A stretch of 64,000 bases of DNA from Microcaldota archaeon (GCA_030040895.1 JASHSJ010000031.1:1-64000), one strand, 5' to 3'. Numbered from the stretch's first letter, positions 44,137-54,199 are shown. The notes: generated by a model from the letters alone, not told the origin. Made by a program: numbers and translations.

Positions 44137-45905
44137 TGATATCTCCGGCTGGCCTGGAAGAATATGCGTTTACCATTGGAATATTGATAGCGTTCCTCGG
44201 AACCATATTCTTTGCAGTGCGCGGCAGGAAGGACATAATATCAGTTTGCAGGTCTGCCGGGATAAAAAAGAATCATTTGCTCATCGGAGTGGCGCTTGTA
44301 GTGCTGTTCCTGGCTGTCGAGCTCTCACTCGTAATGCCGACGCAGCTCCTGTTCTTTGATGATGTCATATACCAGAGCATGTCGCTGCATCTCATAAACC
44401 TGGGTCAGGCATGGATGTGCAACTACGGCACTCCGACGATGTGCTACATAGGTCAGATATTCCACGAGCCAATAGGCACTTCGTTCGACATAGCAATAGG
44501 ATTCCTCATATTCGGGGTTTCAAGGAACGTGGGCTACGCTGTCGGCGTTGCGATGGCAGCAGTATCTGTATTTCTGACTTATCTAGTCGCGTTCCTGCTG
44601 TTCAGGGACTTCAAGTCAGCTGCATTCTCCGGCCTGCTCATGGCGCTATCCCCTATAGTGCTGGTCTGGGCCATGCCTACCAATTCTGACATGCACTTCC
44701 TTGCATATTCGCTGGTTGCAGTTTTCTTCCTTCTCGTTTTCAGGGAGAAGGAGAATGTAAACACCTTCGGGACGCTTGCGCTTTCGCTGGCTCTCGTGTC
44801 GTACATGAAGATAATCGCGATGCTCCTAGTTCCTGTTGCAATAATAATGTACATGGCTCTGGAAAAGGAAAGGCACAGCGGCGTAATACGCAGGACCTAC
44901 GCCAAGATCAGGAAGAATATAGGAAAAACTGCTGTGCTCGCGATCCTGCTGCTCGCTTTCATATCGCTTACAATAAGCGTAGTGTATGCATACACACAGA
45001 ACACTCCTGGCAATTTCGGCGAGCAGGGATCTCCGGTACAGAACAGCTGCGACAACCTGATGCAGACCATAACATCAGAATCGGACTTCGGGATTCAACT
45101 CTTTGAGTTCAACGTGTGCGGAAACCTGCTTTTCTGGCTCGATACATACCAGAGCCAGTACATAATGCAGCCTGTGTTCTTCACTGCGCTGATGCTTGTT
45201 GGCGGGACAGTGCTGGCCTTCAGGAGGAAGTGGGCCCTGCTTGCCATCGCCATATGGCTTCTGTCGTTCTTCCTAGTCTATACGGCGTTCTACGCTGGCG
45301 ATGTGCTATACGGGGTTGATTGGAGGTTCATGCTTAGCACCATAGCCCAGGCCAGCATCCTTGGTGGCTTCTGCTGCTCGATGGCAATAAGCACCGCCGG
45401 AAGCCTTCCAAAGAAATTCCTGAGGAAAAAGGAACTGAAGAAGATGAAGTCATTTCCAAGCGGAATAAGGCTGGGTGTAGCCATAGTTCTGGTCGGGCTC
45501 ATAGCCGGATCAGTATACCTTCTAGTTCCATATCTTGCGGTCAATCCTTCCCAGATACCGCAGGCGGGCGACGCCAGATTCTACGAGGGCATGGTATACA
45601 ATTCCAGCTCCGTCATACCAAAGTCGTGCATTGTATTCAGCTACGACCCCACGCTCTTCTTCCTTAACAACAGGTCAGCTGCGCAAATGTACTTCCTTTA
45701 CAACAGCACCTTCATCCAGCAGGCGTCGTCGCAGTACAGCTGCATGGTGCTCGACTATGGATACTGGTGCTATACCCCAAACAACGACTGCGAGGGCGTC
45801 AACCAATCATACAATCTCAGCCCGCTCTATCTCAGCACCTACAAACCGCTCAACAGGACATACGGATTCTACTACATAACTCCGAAGGCCAATGACACCC
45901 AGTGA
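44136..45905 (+). CDS. Polytopic GT-C-like glycosyltransferase (PMT/ArnT-like)
   Basis: 589-residue membrane protein with about ten or more hydrophobic segments. An acidic pair just after the first helices (LLFFDDVIYQSMSLHL) is the typical catalytic position of GT-C enzymes that use lipid-phosphate sugars. The C-terminal 120 residues are a Cys- and sequon-containing outer domain. The ATG at 44136 overlaps the carbamoyltransferase TGA and has GGTG eight bases upstream, so the two are translationally coupled. The track start (TTG, 44133) adds one residue. Sugar and acceptor unknown. Confidence 0.78.
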   Translation: MISPAGLEEYAFTIGILIAFLGTIFFAVRGRKDIISVCRSAGIKKNHLLIGVALVVLFLAVELSLVMPTQLLFFDDVIYQSMSLHLINLGQAWMCNYGTPTMCYIGQIFHEPIGTSFDIAIGFLIFGVSRNVGYAVGVAMAAVSVFLTYLVAFLLFRDFKSAAFSGLLMALSPIVLVWAMPTNSDMHFLAYSLVAVFFLLVFREKENVNTFGTLALSLALVSYMKIIAMLLVPVAIIMYMALEKERHSGVIRRTYAKIRKNIGKTAVLAILLLAFISLTISVVYAYTQNTPGNFGEQGSPVQNSCDNLMQTITSESDFGIQLFEFNVCGNLLFWLDTYQSQYIMQPVFFTALMLVGGTVLAFRRKWALLAIAIWLLSFFLVYTAFYAGDVLYGVDWRFMLSTIAQASILGGFCCSMAISTAGSLPKKFLRKKELKKMKSFPSGIRLGVAIVLVGLIAGSVYLLVPYLAVNPSQIPQAGDARFYEGMVYNSSSVIPKSCIVFSYDPTLFFLNNRSAAQMYFLYNSTFIQQASSQYSCMVLDYGYWCYTPNNDCEGVNQSYNLSPLYLSTYKPLNRTYGFYYITPKANDTQ

Positions 45906-45919
45906 CATAAATCCAAACC

Positions 45920-45928
45920 TATTTATAG
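45920..45928 (+). promoter_or_regulatory. TATA box of the 46-50 kb surface gene group
   Basis: TATTTATAG predicts a start near 45950, eight bases before the ATG at 45958. It could drive the three closely packed module genes up to 50.2 kb. Confidence 0.55.
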
Positions 45929-45957
45929 CTTGACAGGATTATTTCTGCAGTGAAGAG

Positions 45958-46710
45958 ATGGGAAGCATTCACGGCGGGGCCAGACCCGCGATCCTGATTG
46001 CGGCATTGTTCCTGCTTGCCCTGATGCTGCAGGCACATTCGCAAAGCATTTCAATAGACGGCAGCACCACAAGCCCGCAGGTTTACGCCAGCGATACTCA
46101 GGTTAACTATATCGTTACGGGAAATAACGGAGACCAGGTAATGATAGTATACTGCCCCAGCGCATCATACAGCAGCGCAAACTGCTATACATCAACCACG
46201 TGCACTTCATCATGCACAGGAACGATAGCCGCGGGCCAATTCTTTGCGAGCGACTGCCTCGATTACACCATATTCTCTGGCACCGAGAGCACCGGAACGA
46301 CTTTGTACGTCGGTTTCCTTGACAATGACAATCCGGAGTCGCAGTGGATAGAGGTGCAGATAAGCGGGGGTGGCACAGCGTGCGGTGGCGGCGGTGGCGG
46401 CGGAGGAGGCAACACGTTCGCGCCAACCAGCGTAACGAATACGATATGCTCGATCTATTATGACATAAACACCACGCTCTACGTGCTTGCTCTCGCAATA
46501 ATGCTGCTCGGCGGAGCCATATACGGAGGCGCAAACCTTCTTCCTGGCCAGACCAGGGGTGCGGTGCAGGCATACGGCATGGGCTTGATAATGGGCGGCA
46601 CAGTGGGTGCCATAATAGGCATAGCAGCGCCATGGCTGGTGGGCTCAATAACCACGCAGAATGTTGCAAACGTATTGACTAGCACCTGTCCGCAGTTTAT
46701 CTGGACCTGA
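45958..46710 (+). CDS. Secreted protein with nine-Gly linker and VirB2-like module
   Basis: 250 residues. Signal peptide (ILIAALFLLALMLQAHS), a small beta domain of about 110 residues with several Cys (YCPSASYSSANCYTSTTCTSSC), a nine-Gly run, then the module from Cys164 to Cys244. The helices are LYVLALAIMLLGGAIYGGAN and GMGLIMGGTVGAIIGIAA around the loop PGQTRG. The Cys-to-Cys length is 81 residues, the shorter subclass. It is first in a run of closely spaced genes with the same module. The Gly linker before the membrane part parallels the 130-residue stalk protein at 36.7 kb. Confidence 0.83.
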   Translation: MGSIHGGARPAILIAALFLLALMLQAHSQSISIDGSTTSPQVYASDTQVNYIVTGNNGDQVMIVYCPSASYSSANCYTSTTCTSSCTGTIAAGQFFASDCLDYTIFSGTESTGTTLYVGFLDNDNPESQWIEVQISGGGTACGGGGGGGGGNTFAPTSVTNTICSIYYDINTTLYVLALAIMLLGGAIYGGANLLPGQTRGAVQAYGMGLIMGGTVGAIIGIAAPWLVGSITTQNVANVLTSTCPQFIWT

Positions 46711-46731
46711 GATTTGGTGCTAGGGGATAAA

Positions 46732-48153
46732 ATGAGGAAGCTCTGCACCATTCTTTCTGAATCCTTTGTTGCTTTCGCAATCATCATGGCGGCAACCGCG
46801 ACTCATGTTCCTTATGCCGGCTCGCAGGCCGCTTCATTTGCCATAAACGTGTCACCATCAAACATAATACCCGGGGCATCAGTCAATCTGACTGCAATTG
46901 GAGCGTGGCTGGATATAGGGGCCCAGAGTTCGCAGCGCTGTCCCAGCGGCGTATGCACCTACCTATTGCCGCCCGCAAGCATGCTGAGCCTTCCCGCGTC
47001 GTGCACCGGGCTTTCAGCCGCGGAATGTTACTGCGGGCAGATAGTGAGCAGCCTAAGCTCCTATCCCGCATGCAATACGATATCAAATTCGCCGATATCG
47101 CTAAATCCGGCGAATATACCGTGCTATCTCAGCCCCTCCGGACCTACGGTTGCGCTGGGCGCCGGATATGACGGATACCAGAGCTACTACACTCCGCATA
47201 CTTTGCCGCAGAACTCGCTGCCGTACCTAGTGTGCTCTTACTACACTCCAAATGGAAATCCAGAATCAGAGAGCTTCTACACGCTGAACGCCTTTAACAT
47301 AACTCCCTCTTCAGCGGGCAGCGGCGGGCTGGAGCTGGGATCAAGCCCATCGCAGTTTGCGCTTGGCACGGCGCCGCTCCTTGCGCTGGGCGCCAGCCAG
47401 TATTACGAGTCACAGCTATCGGTTCCTAACCTGTGCGGACCTTATGGCAACTGCACCATCGAGTTTACAAACAGCAGCATCGGCTGCGTTGCCCCCCCGC
47501 CGTACAACGCGCCGTACAACATGCAGGACTGCAGCTGGCTGAACCCGGCCTCAAACGTTCCGTGCATACTGAGCACATATCCAAATAACGGAGTTAACAA
47601 CCTGAACGGCGGCGGCTATTCATACACGCAGCCGCTAAACACCGCATATCTCCCGAACGGCAATTATCTCGCGTGTGCTTATGACTATCTTGCTCCAGAC
47701 CTGGCCGGCATAGACACCGCAAATACTGGCATCATATCTCCGTTTACCGCAGTCACACAGGTCCTGTGCAGCGGAAACAGCTGCGTAGTTGCTCCGTATT
47801 CGGTCCCCACAAGCACTACATCAATAAACGCCGGGTTCTACGTGACCTTATTTCTGGGCGGGGCGCAGCCCATCATATCAAATACGCTTGGCAGTGCCAT
47901 ATGCTCGGTATATCTGCCGATAAACATGCTGTTCCTGATACTTGCCGTAACGCTCATGACAATAGGAGGAGCTCTCTACGCCCTGTCTACGGTCCTTCCC
48001 GGCGCAATGCAGGGCACCGTCCGCGGATACGCGATAGGCCTGGTCACTGTCGGCGCCGTATCCACAATAATATCCGTTGTAGCTATATGGGCGATAGCTG
48101 TCGGAACCAGCACGGCGCAGGCGAACGTAGTCAGCGTATGCAATATATTTTGA
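46732..48153 (+). CDS. Cys-rich secreted protein with C-terminal VirB2-like module
   Basis: 473 residues from the ATG at 46732, which follows a GGGGAT element; the track uses a TTG six codons earlier. Signal peptide, then about 350 residues of Cys-rich beta domains with a repeated ending (PCYLS...YLVCSYY and PCILS...YLACAYD) shared with the two following genes. The module spans Cys391-Cys470 (80 residues). The helices are MLFLILAVTLMTIGGALYAL and GYAIGLVTVGAVSTIISVVAIW around PGAMQG. Four genes in a row share domains here, so they arose by duplication. Adhesive function is inferred. Confidence 0.82.
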   Translation: MRKLCTILSESFVAFAIIMAATATHVPYAGSQAASFAINVSPSNIIPGASVNLTAIGAWLDIGAQSSQRCPSGVCTYLLPPASMLSLPASCTGLSAAECYCGQIVSSLSSYPACNTISNSPISLNPANIPCYLSPSGPTVALGAGYDGYQSYYTPHTLPQNSLPYLVCSYYTPNGNPESESFYTLNAFNITPSSAGSGGLELGSSPSQFALGTAPLLALGASQYYESQLSVPNLCGPYGNCTIEFTNSSIGCVAPPPYNAPYNMQDCSWLNPASNVPCILSTYPNNGVNNLNGGGYSYTQPLNTAYLPNGNYLACAYDYLAPDLAGIDTANTGIISPFTAVTQVLCSGNSCVVAPYSVPTSTTSINAGFYVTLFLGGAQPIISNTLGSAICSVYLPINMLFLILAVTLMTIGGALYALSTVLPGAMQGTVRGYAIGLVTVGAVSTIISVVAIWAIAVGTSTAQANVVSVCNIF

Positions 48154-48163
48154 TTGGGTTAGC

Positions 48164-50209
48164 ATGAATACAACATTCCGGACAACGATGACTGTGGCGT
48201 TGTTGCTTCTAGCAGCGCAGATGCAGCTCTCTTTTTCACAATATTCAGATTTCTGGGGCACATACATGGGCAGCCAGTATGGCATGTCGATATCGCCGAA
48301 CATAAACTATCAGTCTTCCCCAGGGGCCGTGCCGGCGGGCAGCATCACGATATATACGGATGACGCAACATACACATGCCTCATCGGCCAGAACCTCGCG
48401 GTCTGGTACGCGCCAAATGCGACCTACGGGTCTCCCGGAAACTACATAACCAGCGGAACATGCGGCTCCAGCACCGTGACCCTGACGTTTCCGCAGCCAA
48501 TCCTGACGTACTCCGGAACCTTTGACGGACAGAGCTACTCGCTCTCGCTGGTCGGGAGCCAGGACGTATCACATTTCACGGATGCGAAGTTCGTAGGCAC
48601 GCTCTCGGACTTTCAGACGAGCAACGACATCAACGATCCGCCAAACTCATACGCCTGCATAAACGGGAACAGCCTGGACGTCTGGTCCGCCCCCGACGAA
48701 TATCCGGGAATCTATCTGGTGACTGATTGGAACATGGGCTACCTCTGTGGCACAACATCAGAGCAGAACTTCGTGCTCTCCCTGCCGTTCAATCCGGTTA
48801 TATCGCAGGACATCCAGCTACAGAATACTGCCCTCATACCCGGCGCATACAATCCGCTTACCTTCAACGTGTTGTTTTCCGGAAGCGAGTGCACAAGCGC
48901 TTGTTCGTATGAAATAATATTGTCAAATAACACTGATACCTGCCCACCGCCGTTCTCCATACCCAGCTGCTATCCAACAGAGAATACGCTTGACGGGTGC
49001 ACGATATCGAGCGGGACGGTTTCGAGCACGCCATTAGGCTTGACAACAGGCACACTCAACACGTACACTCCAGGCAACGCATTTCCTGGTAATTCGACAG
49101 CGCCATCTGAGGATGGCATATGCTACTATCTTTCAGATCCTAATTCGGCTACATCAGCCAATGTGTTCTACTACACTGGAACTCCGCAGGATACATACGC
49201 GATACTGCCAGCCTCGCCTCCTCCGCCATATTCCCCAACACTTTCGCTTTCATCTAGCGCAGTGCCGGCGGGACAGCCGATAGTCGCGACGTTCACTCCG
49301 AATTCCCAGATGCTCGGAGTCACAACGTATCTTGAATTCTCCAGCCAGTACGGGGCCCCGTATGGCTCCATCTCGCAGGGATCATCTTCTGAGAACTTCT
49401 GCGTAGCGCCGAAGTTTGCGCAGCAGAACTGCCCTTCGCCACTGACCTCACAAACTCCAGACTGCTTATTGTATACCGGAACCGGCGCCACATCCGTTTC
49501 CATTGCCACATCAGTCCTGGATCCTGGCCTATATACTATGTGCGGATATTCGGAAGGCACTCCGCAGTCCGGGATAACTGAGCCAACGAACGGATTCATT
49601 GACACAAGCTTTGTGATAAGCTCGCCTTGCGGTATATACTGCCCCAGCGCCGAGGCAAACTTCAATCCTTCCAACATATTGATAGTCGCTTGCAACGGCT
49701 ATACGAGCGCCACGTGGTTCATAGTGATACTTGCTCTCGCACTCATAATGCTTGGCGTGATAATATACACAGGATCTACGCTGATGCCAGGGACCGTGCG
49801 CGGGACAATGCAGGGATACGCGGCCGGCATGATACTGGCCGGCGTTGTTGGCGTGGCGATATCAGTGCTATCCATATGGCTGCTGCTGACAGTTACAAAT
49901 ACTAATCCATCAACATTCTTCTCGCAGACCTGCGGCGCATCAGTGACCTACACCTACACCGGGGCGTATCAGGCATCGCAGGAGTCGCTGACAAAGGTGT
50001 CGATAGACCAGGACGTGGCAACTCTGCAAGGGGCCGTGCTGGTCGGGCAGCTTGTCGATTTCCAGACAGACGACCCATCATTTTCCTGCCTTGACGGCAC
50101 CTCCATGGACGTGTACACTGTTCCATATTATGCAGGGCAGGACCTTGCAACTACCACGGACCAGGCCAGCCCCTGCGCGCTGATAACGCTTTCGTTTCCT
50201 TCAACCTAG
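48164..50209 (+). CDS. Secreted protein with internal VirB2-like module and duplicated flanking domain
   Basis: 681 residues. The signal peptide (MTVALLLLAAQMQLSFS) is followed by an N-terminal domain with a FVGTLSDFQT...YACINGNSLDVWSAP motif (about 130-180) and Cys-rich beta domains. The module lies at Cys510-Cys590 (81 residues; helices WFIVILALALIMLGVIIYTG and GMILAGVVGVAISVLSIW, loop PGTVRG). Unusually, a further 91 residues follow. They repeat the N-terminal motif (LVGQLVDFQT...FSCLDGTSMDVYTVP). So the membrane hairpin has related outer domains on both sides. It starts eleven bases after the preceding stop. Confidence 0.8.
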   Translation: MNTTFRTTMTVALLLLAAQMQLSFSQYSDFWGTYMGSQYGMSISPNINYQSSPGAVPAGSITIYTDDATYTCLIGQNLAVWYAPNATYGSPGNYITSGTCGSSTVTLTFPQPILTYSGTFDGQSYSLSLVGSQDVSHFTDAKFVGTLSDFQTSNDINDPPNSYACINGNSLDVWSAPDEYPGIYLVTDWNMGYLCGTTSEQNFVLSLPFNPVISQDIQLQNTALIPGAYNPLTFNVLFSGSECTSACSYEIILSNNTDTCPPPFSIPSCYPTENTLDGCTISSGTVSSTPLGLTTGTLNTYTPGNAFPGNSTAPSEDGICYYLSDPNSATSANVFYYTGTPQDTYAILPASPPPPYSPTLSLSSSAVPAGQPIVATFTPNSQMLGVTTYLEFSSQYGAPYGSISQGSSSENFCVAPKFAQQNCPSPLTSQTPDCLLYTGTGATSVSIATSVLDPGLYTMCGYSEGTPQSGITEPTNGFIDTSFVISSPCGIYCPSAEANFNPSNILIVACNGYTSATWFIVILALALIMLGVIIYTGSTLMPGTVRGTMQGYAAGMILAGVVGVAISVLSIWLLLTVTNTNPSTFFSQTCGASVTYTYTGAYQASQESLTKVSIDQDVATLQGAVLVGQLVDFQTDDPSFSCLDGTSMDVYTVPYYAGQDLATTTDQASPCALITLSFPST

Positions 50210-50212
50210 AAA

Positions 50213-50224
50213 GATATTAAATAT
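50213..50224 (+). promoter_or_regulatory. TATA box of the 1274-residue module protein gene
   Basis: GATATTAAATAT predicts a start near 50244, 14 bases before the ATG at 50258 and downstream of the longest-frame start at 50228. Confidence 0.5.
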
Positions 50225-50257
50225 GCAATGAACATGAACTATCAATGGGGCAATAGG

Positions 50258-53200
50258 ATGAATACAAGAATAACGGTAATCCATATTGCGATAGTGATTC
50301 TTATCGCTGCAGCAGCCGGAACAACGGCTGCACAGCTGGTAGTAAGTCCGCCAAGGGTAATACAGGGCGCATCAGCAAACGTTTTTTATTACTACAACGG
50401 CAACACAGTGCAAAACTCCGGATATCCTGATACGTGCACGAGCGCTTTCTACGGATTTCCAATAGAGATATCTGCGGCTGGCGAACCATGTGCCGACCCT
50501 AACGAGCTCGCCTATAATCCAGATGATTTCTACTACTGCGACCAGAATACTATAGTTCCTGGAGGTATGGTGACGCAGCCCTCCACGCCGTGCATACTGA
50601 ACGCCAACTACAAAGATCTGGGAGCAAACGGGTGCATGAGCTATTATTTCACGAATCTCAGCCTGCTGCAGGGAACTTACAACGTATGCGCATATTATCC
50701 AGAGGTAAGCATCAACGGCGTCGCCGGCTTTTCGATAACGTATGAGCCATACGCGACTTTATCACTCAACATAACTACCAGCAATTATACCGGGATAAAT
50801 TATGGGCTGCAGATAAACCCGTCCGCGCAGACGTGGAGCGGCGCCACAACGCTAATGCTATCCGCAAACACGCAGACTGGAACGTACCAGGGATTCAGTT
50901 CAAGTTTCAGCATATGCTCATCTGCTAATTCCCAGTGCTATGCGGAGCTGGGCGGTGCGAACAACGCCGGCGAGGGGTGTTTCTCGCCGCTTACGCAGAA
51001 CGGAGCATCTACGCAGCTGCCGCAGTGCTCCTACACCGGCGCAAGCATGAACACCCCATGCCTGCTTGCAGGCGCTCAGTCATCATCAACGCAGTACTCA
51101 ATATCACTGCCGGCATGGATCAGCTCAACAACATCTAACTACATGGTATGTGCGTATCAATACAATGCCATAAGCTATCCATCCGGAACACAGGAATCGA
51201 ATACTGTTAATCCTGGCAATGTGCATCCCTATGTTTCTGAGTTCTATGCTACGCAGCCGATCAGCTGCAGCTCAGCCCAGGGCAGCTGCACAGCGGGACC
51301 GAGCGGAGGCCAAGAGCAACAGTCGGTGGGTGTTGTTGCACCTGGCGGATTCCCATATGCAACTATGCTTGCTTGGCCCGGGCCCACGATAAACACGACA
51401 TGGCAGCAGACAACCGGCCCATATCTGGCGTTCAACGCATTCGGATTCCCTGTGCCCGCCCCATACGAGAACTACAACGCATTCGTCCTTTATGAAGACC
51501 CGGTTTCATCATACAGCGCCGTGGCGCAGAGCGGACTGCAGCAGGCGTGCACGGACGTAATGCAGTCAAGTCCGCCCACATGCTCGTCAGCAATATCGTC
51601 TCTGACATCGCCTCAGACGCTGGACCAACCATGCTATGAGTCGTACATGCTAGGCCAGCCCACTCCCTACTCTTATAGCTGCCAGATAGTTGGTGGGTCT
51701 GGCGCAGACAGCTGCACCAGCCCCGCGCTCACTTCGTATGGATCCGGGGAGTTCGAGCAGAATCTACTCTCATTTTCCGGAACCCAGAACTCGGTGTTCC
51801 AAAACCTTGCAGTAGGAAATTATCTTTTCTGCGGACTGCTCACGCTTCCTGAGCAGCAGCCGCAGCTGCTATCGGCCATAGCTGTCCAGATAGTCCCATC
51901 AACCTCCCCAAGCGCGGCAACAAGCCTGACAAGCCCAAACAACGCCCCGGTGCTTGCCCTTCTTTGCAATGAATACACCATACTTCAGCTGGCGATACTG
52001 CTGATAGCGCTGGCGCTGATAGTCCTGGGAGCCCTCCTATATATTATATCTGCCGTGTTCCCCGCGGAGCAGAGGGGCATAGTGAGAAGCTATTCAGTCA
52101 GCATGATACTGGGTGGAGTGATAGGCCTCGTGGTTTTCGTTTTTGCAACTTACTTCCTTTCCGTGCTTTCATCAGGTACAGTAAGCGACCTCGTAATAGG
52201 TTCCTGTTCATCTGTATCAGGATACGGGCTTGGCCCTCCTCCGTCTCCAAGTTCCCCGCTTGAAGTTACTGTAAATCCTGACCAGCAGAGCATACAATAC
52301 GGACAGCAGGCGACAATAACCGCCACTGCGAGCGGCGGATATCCAAGCTATAACTACCAGTGGTATGACAATTCAGCGTGCACGGATGCGATAAGTGGCG
52401 CATCAGGCCCCGTGCTCACCGCTTATCCGACGTCAGACACTACGTACTGCGTGGAGGTCACCGACAGCGAGTCTGATACAGCGGAGGCAACGGCCATAGT
52501 CACGGTTGCGCCACCCCCTCCCCCGCCGCAATCGCCGTCCAACGCAGTGGTATACTGCATAGGTGGGAACAACGGCGACCCAACCTCGGGAGACAATGTC
52601 TTCAATCCTAATGTGTATTATGCAAACGTGCTAGACACCGGCGGGCTTGCTGAAGCTTCAAGCAACACAGTTTCCGGTACCGTCTGGTCTGAGGCTCAAT
52701 ACCAGGTGCCGCTGCTCCAGGGCTACGGGGGAGTAGCGCTTGACCAGGATCCGAGCATGTATCCGCTCTCCCCATGGCTAGACCTCCCAGTGTATGTATC
52801 TTGCACCGCATACGACTGGTATCTTTACTGCATAGGCGCTTCCGATTATTACGGGGTATTGTGCCCATCATGTTCAGGCCCAACCCCGTCAACAATATCT
52901 GTCATGGAGTTCTCGGCGAATATACTGCAGGACGGGGGCCTGGGCCCGTGGACCACATTCACCAGCGGCCAGAGCACTGCGGGGCAGATGTGGACCACGT
53001 CTTCTCAGCACAATCTTGAGATATCGTCAATAACGCTTGGCGTGAACGGGGACAGCAGCGAGGGCCCGGAGTGTCCTCCGGTAGACATAAGTTCTGGCTA
53101 CGGAACTCTTTATTATAACAACTGCTCGTTCTTTCTGATAGGCTCGGCGTGCCAGGTGTCTGGCAGCGATATGTATTGCACGTGGCCTGAAGGCGCAACT

Positions 53201-54082
53201 GTTGGCGGATACGGCTGCGCGCAGTTCAGCTATGCGGACTTGGGAGCCGGCGGCCAGGTCGGACAGTTCTACAGCTATCAATATGGCCAGGGGCAGGCAG
53301 ACATAGGATATAGCTACAGCTCAGGCTCGGGTGCCGGATGCGTCAGCGACAACTACCTGTTTCCAGGAGTTGCAATACAGCCGGGCACAGGGCTGTTCAC
53401 TGGCACTGGAGGAGTGGACCAGAACGACAATAGCGGCGGCTGCACCGAAGTTTCATGCGACACTGCATACACGTACTATGCATTCCTGAACGGAGGCACA
53501 ACAAACCCATCTCCAATGACCCAGGGACCTAGCCTGCCATCGTACTACAATAACGGGGAGGGCAACTATGGCATGTCTGCTCCCACGTGCCTGTTTGCGC
53601 CATGGATAACGCAGGGCGTTAGCACACCATACTTCTACTGCATGGGAGGCTATATGGACCCAACTGGAGGATATACTGGAGTGTATAGCTTCCTGCCCGT
53701 CAACACTGTTGGCGCAAGCCCATCATTCATCAACTCAGAGTGGAACAACGGCGGATCGCCGCTTGCATATTCTACAGACTATATAAATCCTGCCTGCGCC
53801 GCATATCAGGGAGGACAAACATATAATGGATTCATATACTGTTTCGGCGGCGACACCGGAGGATATACCTACGGCAGCCAGGACGAGGGTGAGCCAGACA
53901 GCACAGTTTATTATGCGGGAGCTGACACGCAGGCGTCGGGCCTGGGCGGAATCCTGCAGTGGCCGGATTGGACTAACGTGCCCTACGACAGCTACGACAG
54001 CCTGAGCTCCACGCTGCCGCAGGCATTATATGGCATGAGTTGCGTGATAGTGAACGATCAAACGGGCAGTTCAACGTCATGA
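50258..54082 (+). CDS. Giant surface protein: Cys-rich domains, internal VirB2-like module, Ig-like domain, Kelch-like propeller
   Basis: 1274 residues from the ATG at 50258. Signal peptide (VIHIAIVILIAAAAGTTAA), then about 530 residues of Cys-rich beta domains related to the two upstream genes. The module is at about Cys570-Cys650 (81 residues; helices LAILLIALALIVLGALLYII and SMILGGVIGLVVFVFATY). An Ig/PKD-like domain follows (PSYNYQWYDNSAC), then a Pro linker. The 480-residue C-terminus contains repeated VYCIGG, YCIGA, FYCMGG and YCFGG strands, as in Kelch/galactose-oxidase-type beta-propellers. Both flanks of the hairpin must be extracellular. It looks like a large adhesin mounted on a pilin-like base. 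Confidence 0.83.
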   Translation: MNTRITVIHIAIVILIAAAAGTTAAQLVVSPPRVIQGASANVFYYYNGNTVQNSGYPDTCTSAFYGFPIEISAAGEPCADPNELAYNPDDFYYCDQNTIVPGGMVTQPSTPCILNANYKDLGANGCMSYYFTNLSLLQGTYNVCAYYPEVSINGVAGFSITYEPYATLSLNITTSNYTGINYGLQINPSAQTWSGATTLMLSANTQTGTYQGFSSSFSICSSANSQCYAELGGANNAGEGCFSPLTQNGASTQLPQCSYTGASMNTPCLLAGAQSSSTQYSISLPAWISSTTSNYMVCAYQYNAISYPSGTQESNTVNPGNVHPYVSEFYATQPISCSSAQGSCTAGPSGGQEQQSVGVVAPGGFPYATMLAWPGPTINTTWQQTTGPYLAFNAFGFPVPAPYENYNAFVLYEDPVSSYSAVAQSGLQQACTDVMQSSPPTCSSAISSLTSPQTLDQPCYESYMLGQPTPYSYSCQIVGGSGADSCTSPALTSYGSGEFEQNLLSFSGTQNSVFQNLAVGNYLFCGLLTLPEQQPQLLSAIAVQIVPSTSPSAATSLTSPNNAPVLALLCNEYTILQLAILLIALALIVLGALLYIISAVFPAEQRGIVRSYSVSMILGGVIGLVVFVFATYFLSVLSSGTVSDLVIGSCSSVSGYGLGPPPSPSSPLEVTVNPDQQSIQYGQQATITATASGGYPSYNYQWYDNSACTDAISGASGPVLTAYPTSDTTYCVEVTDSESDTAEATAIVTVAPPPPPPQSPSNAVVYCIGGNNGDPTSGDNVFNPNVYYANVLDTGGLAEASSNTVSGTVWSEAQYQVPLLQGYGGVALDQDPSMYPLSPWLDLPVYVSCTAYDWYLYCIGASDYYGVLCPSCSGPTPSTISVMEFSANILQDGGLGPWTTFTSGQSTAGQMWTTSSQHNLEISSITLGVNGDSSEGPECPPVDISSGYGTLYYNNCSFFLIGSACQVSGSDMYCTWPEGATVGGYGCAQFSYADLGAGGQVGQFYSYQYGQGQADIGYSYSSGSGAGCVSDNYLFPGVAIQPGTGLFTGTGGVDQNDNSGGCTEVSCDTAYTYYAFLNGGTTNPSPMTQGPSLPSYYNNGEGNYGMSAPTCLFAPWITQGVSTPYFYCMGGYMDPTGGYTGVYSFLPVNTVGASPSFINSEWNNGGSPLAYSTDYINPACAAYQGGQTYNGFIYCFGGDTGGYTYGSQDEGEPDSTVYYAGADTQASGLGGILQWPDWTNVPYDSYDSLSSTLPQALYGMSCVIVNDQTGSSTS

Positions 54083-54151
54083 GTTCTTAAATAAAGGCTA
54101 AAAATACGTCAATTGTCCTATCTGAGAACCACTAGCCAGAGCTGGCACAAT

Positions 54152-54161
54152 GCTTAAATAT
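54152..54161 (+). promoter_or_regulatory. TATA box of the small VirB2-like pilin gene
   Basis: GCTTAAATAT predicts a start near 54183. The leader carries AGGTG (54189-54193), seven bases from the ATG. Confidence 0.6.
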
Positions 54162-54199
54162 CTTGGTTTCTATCACTTCATTACCAATAGGTGTAAACA

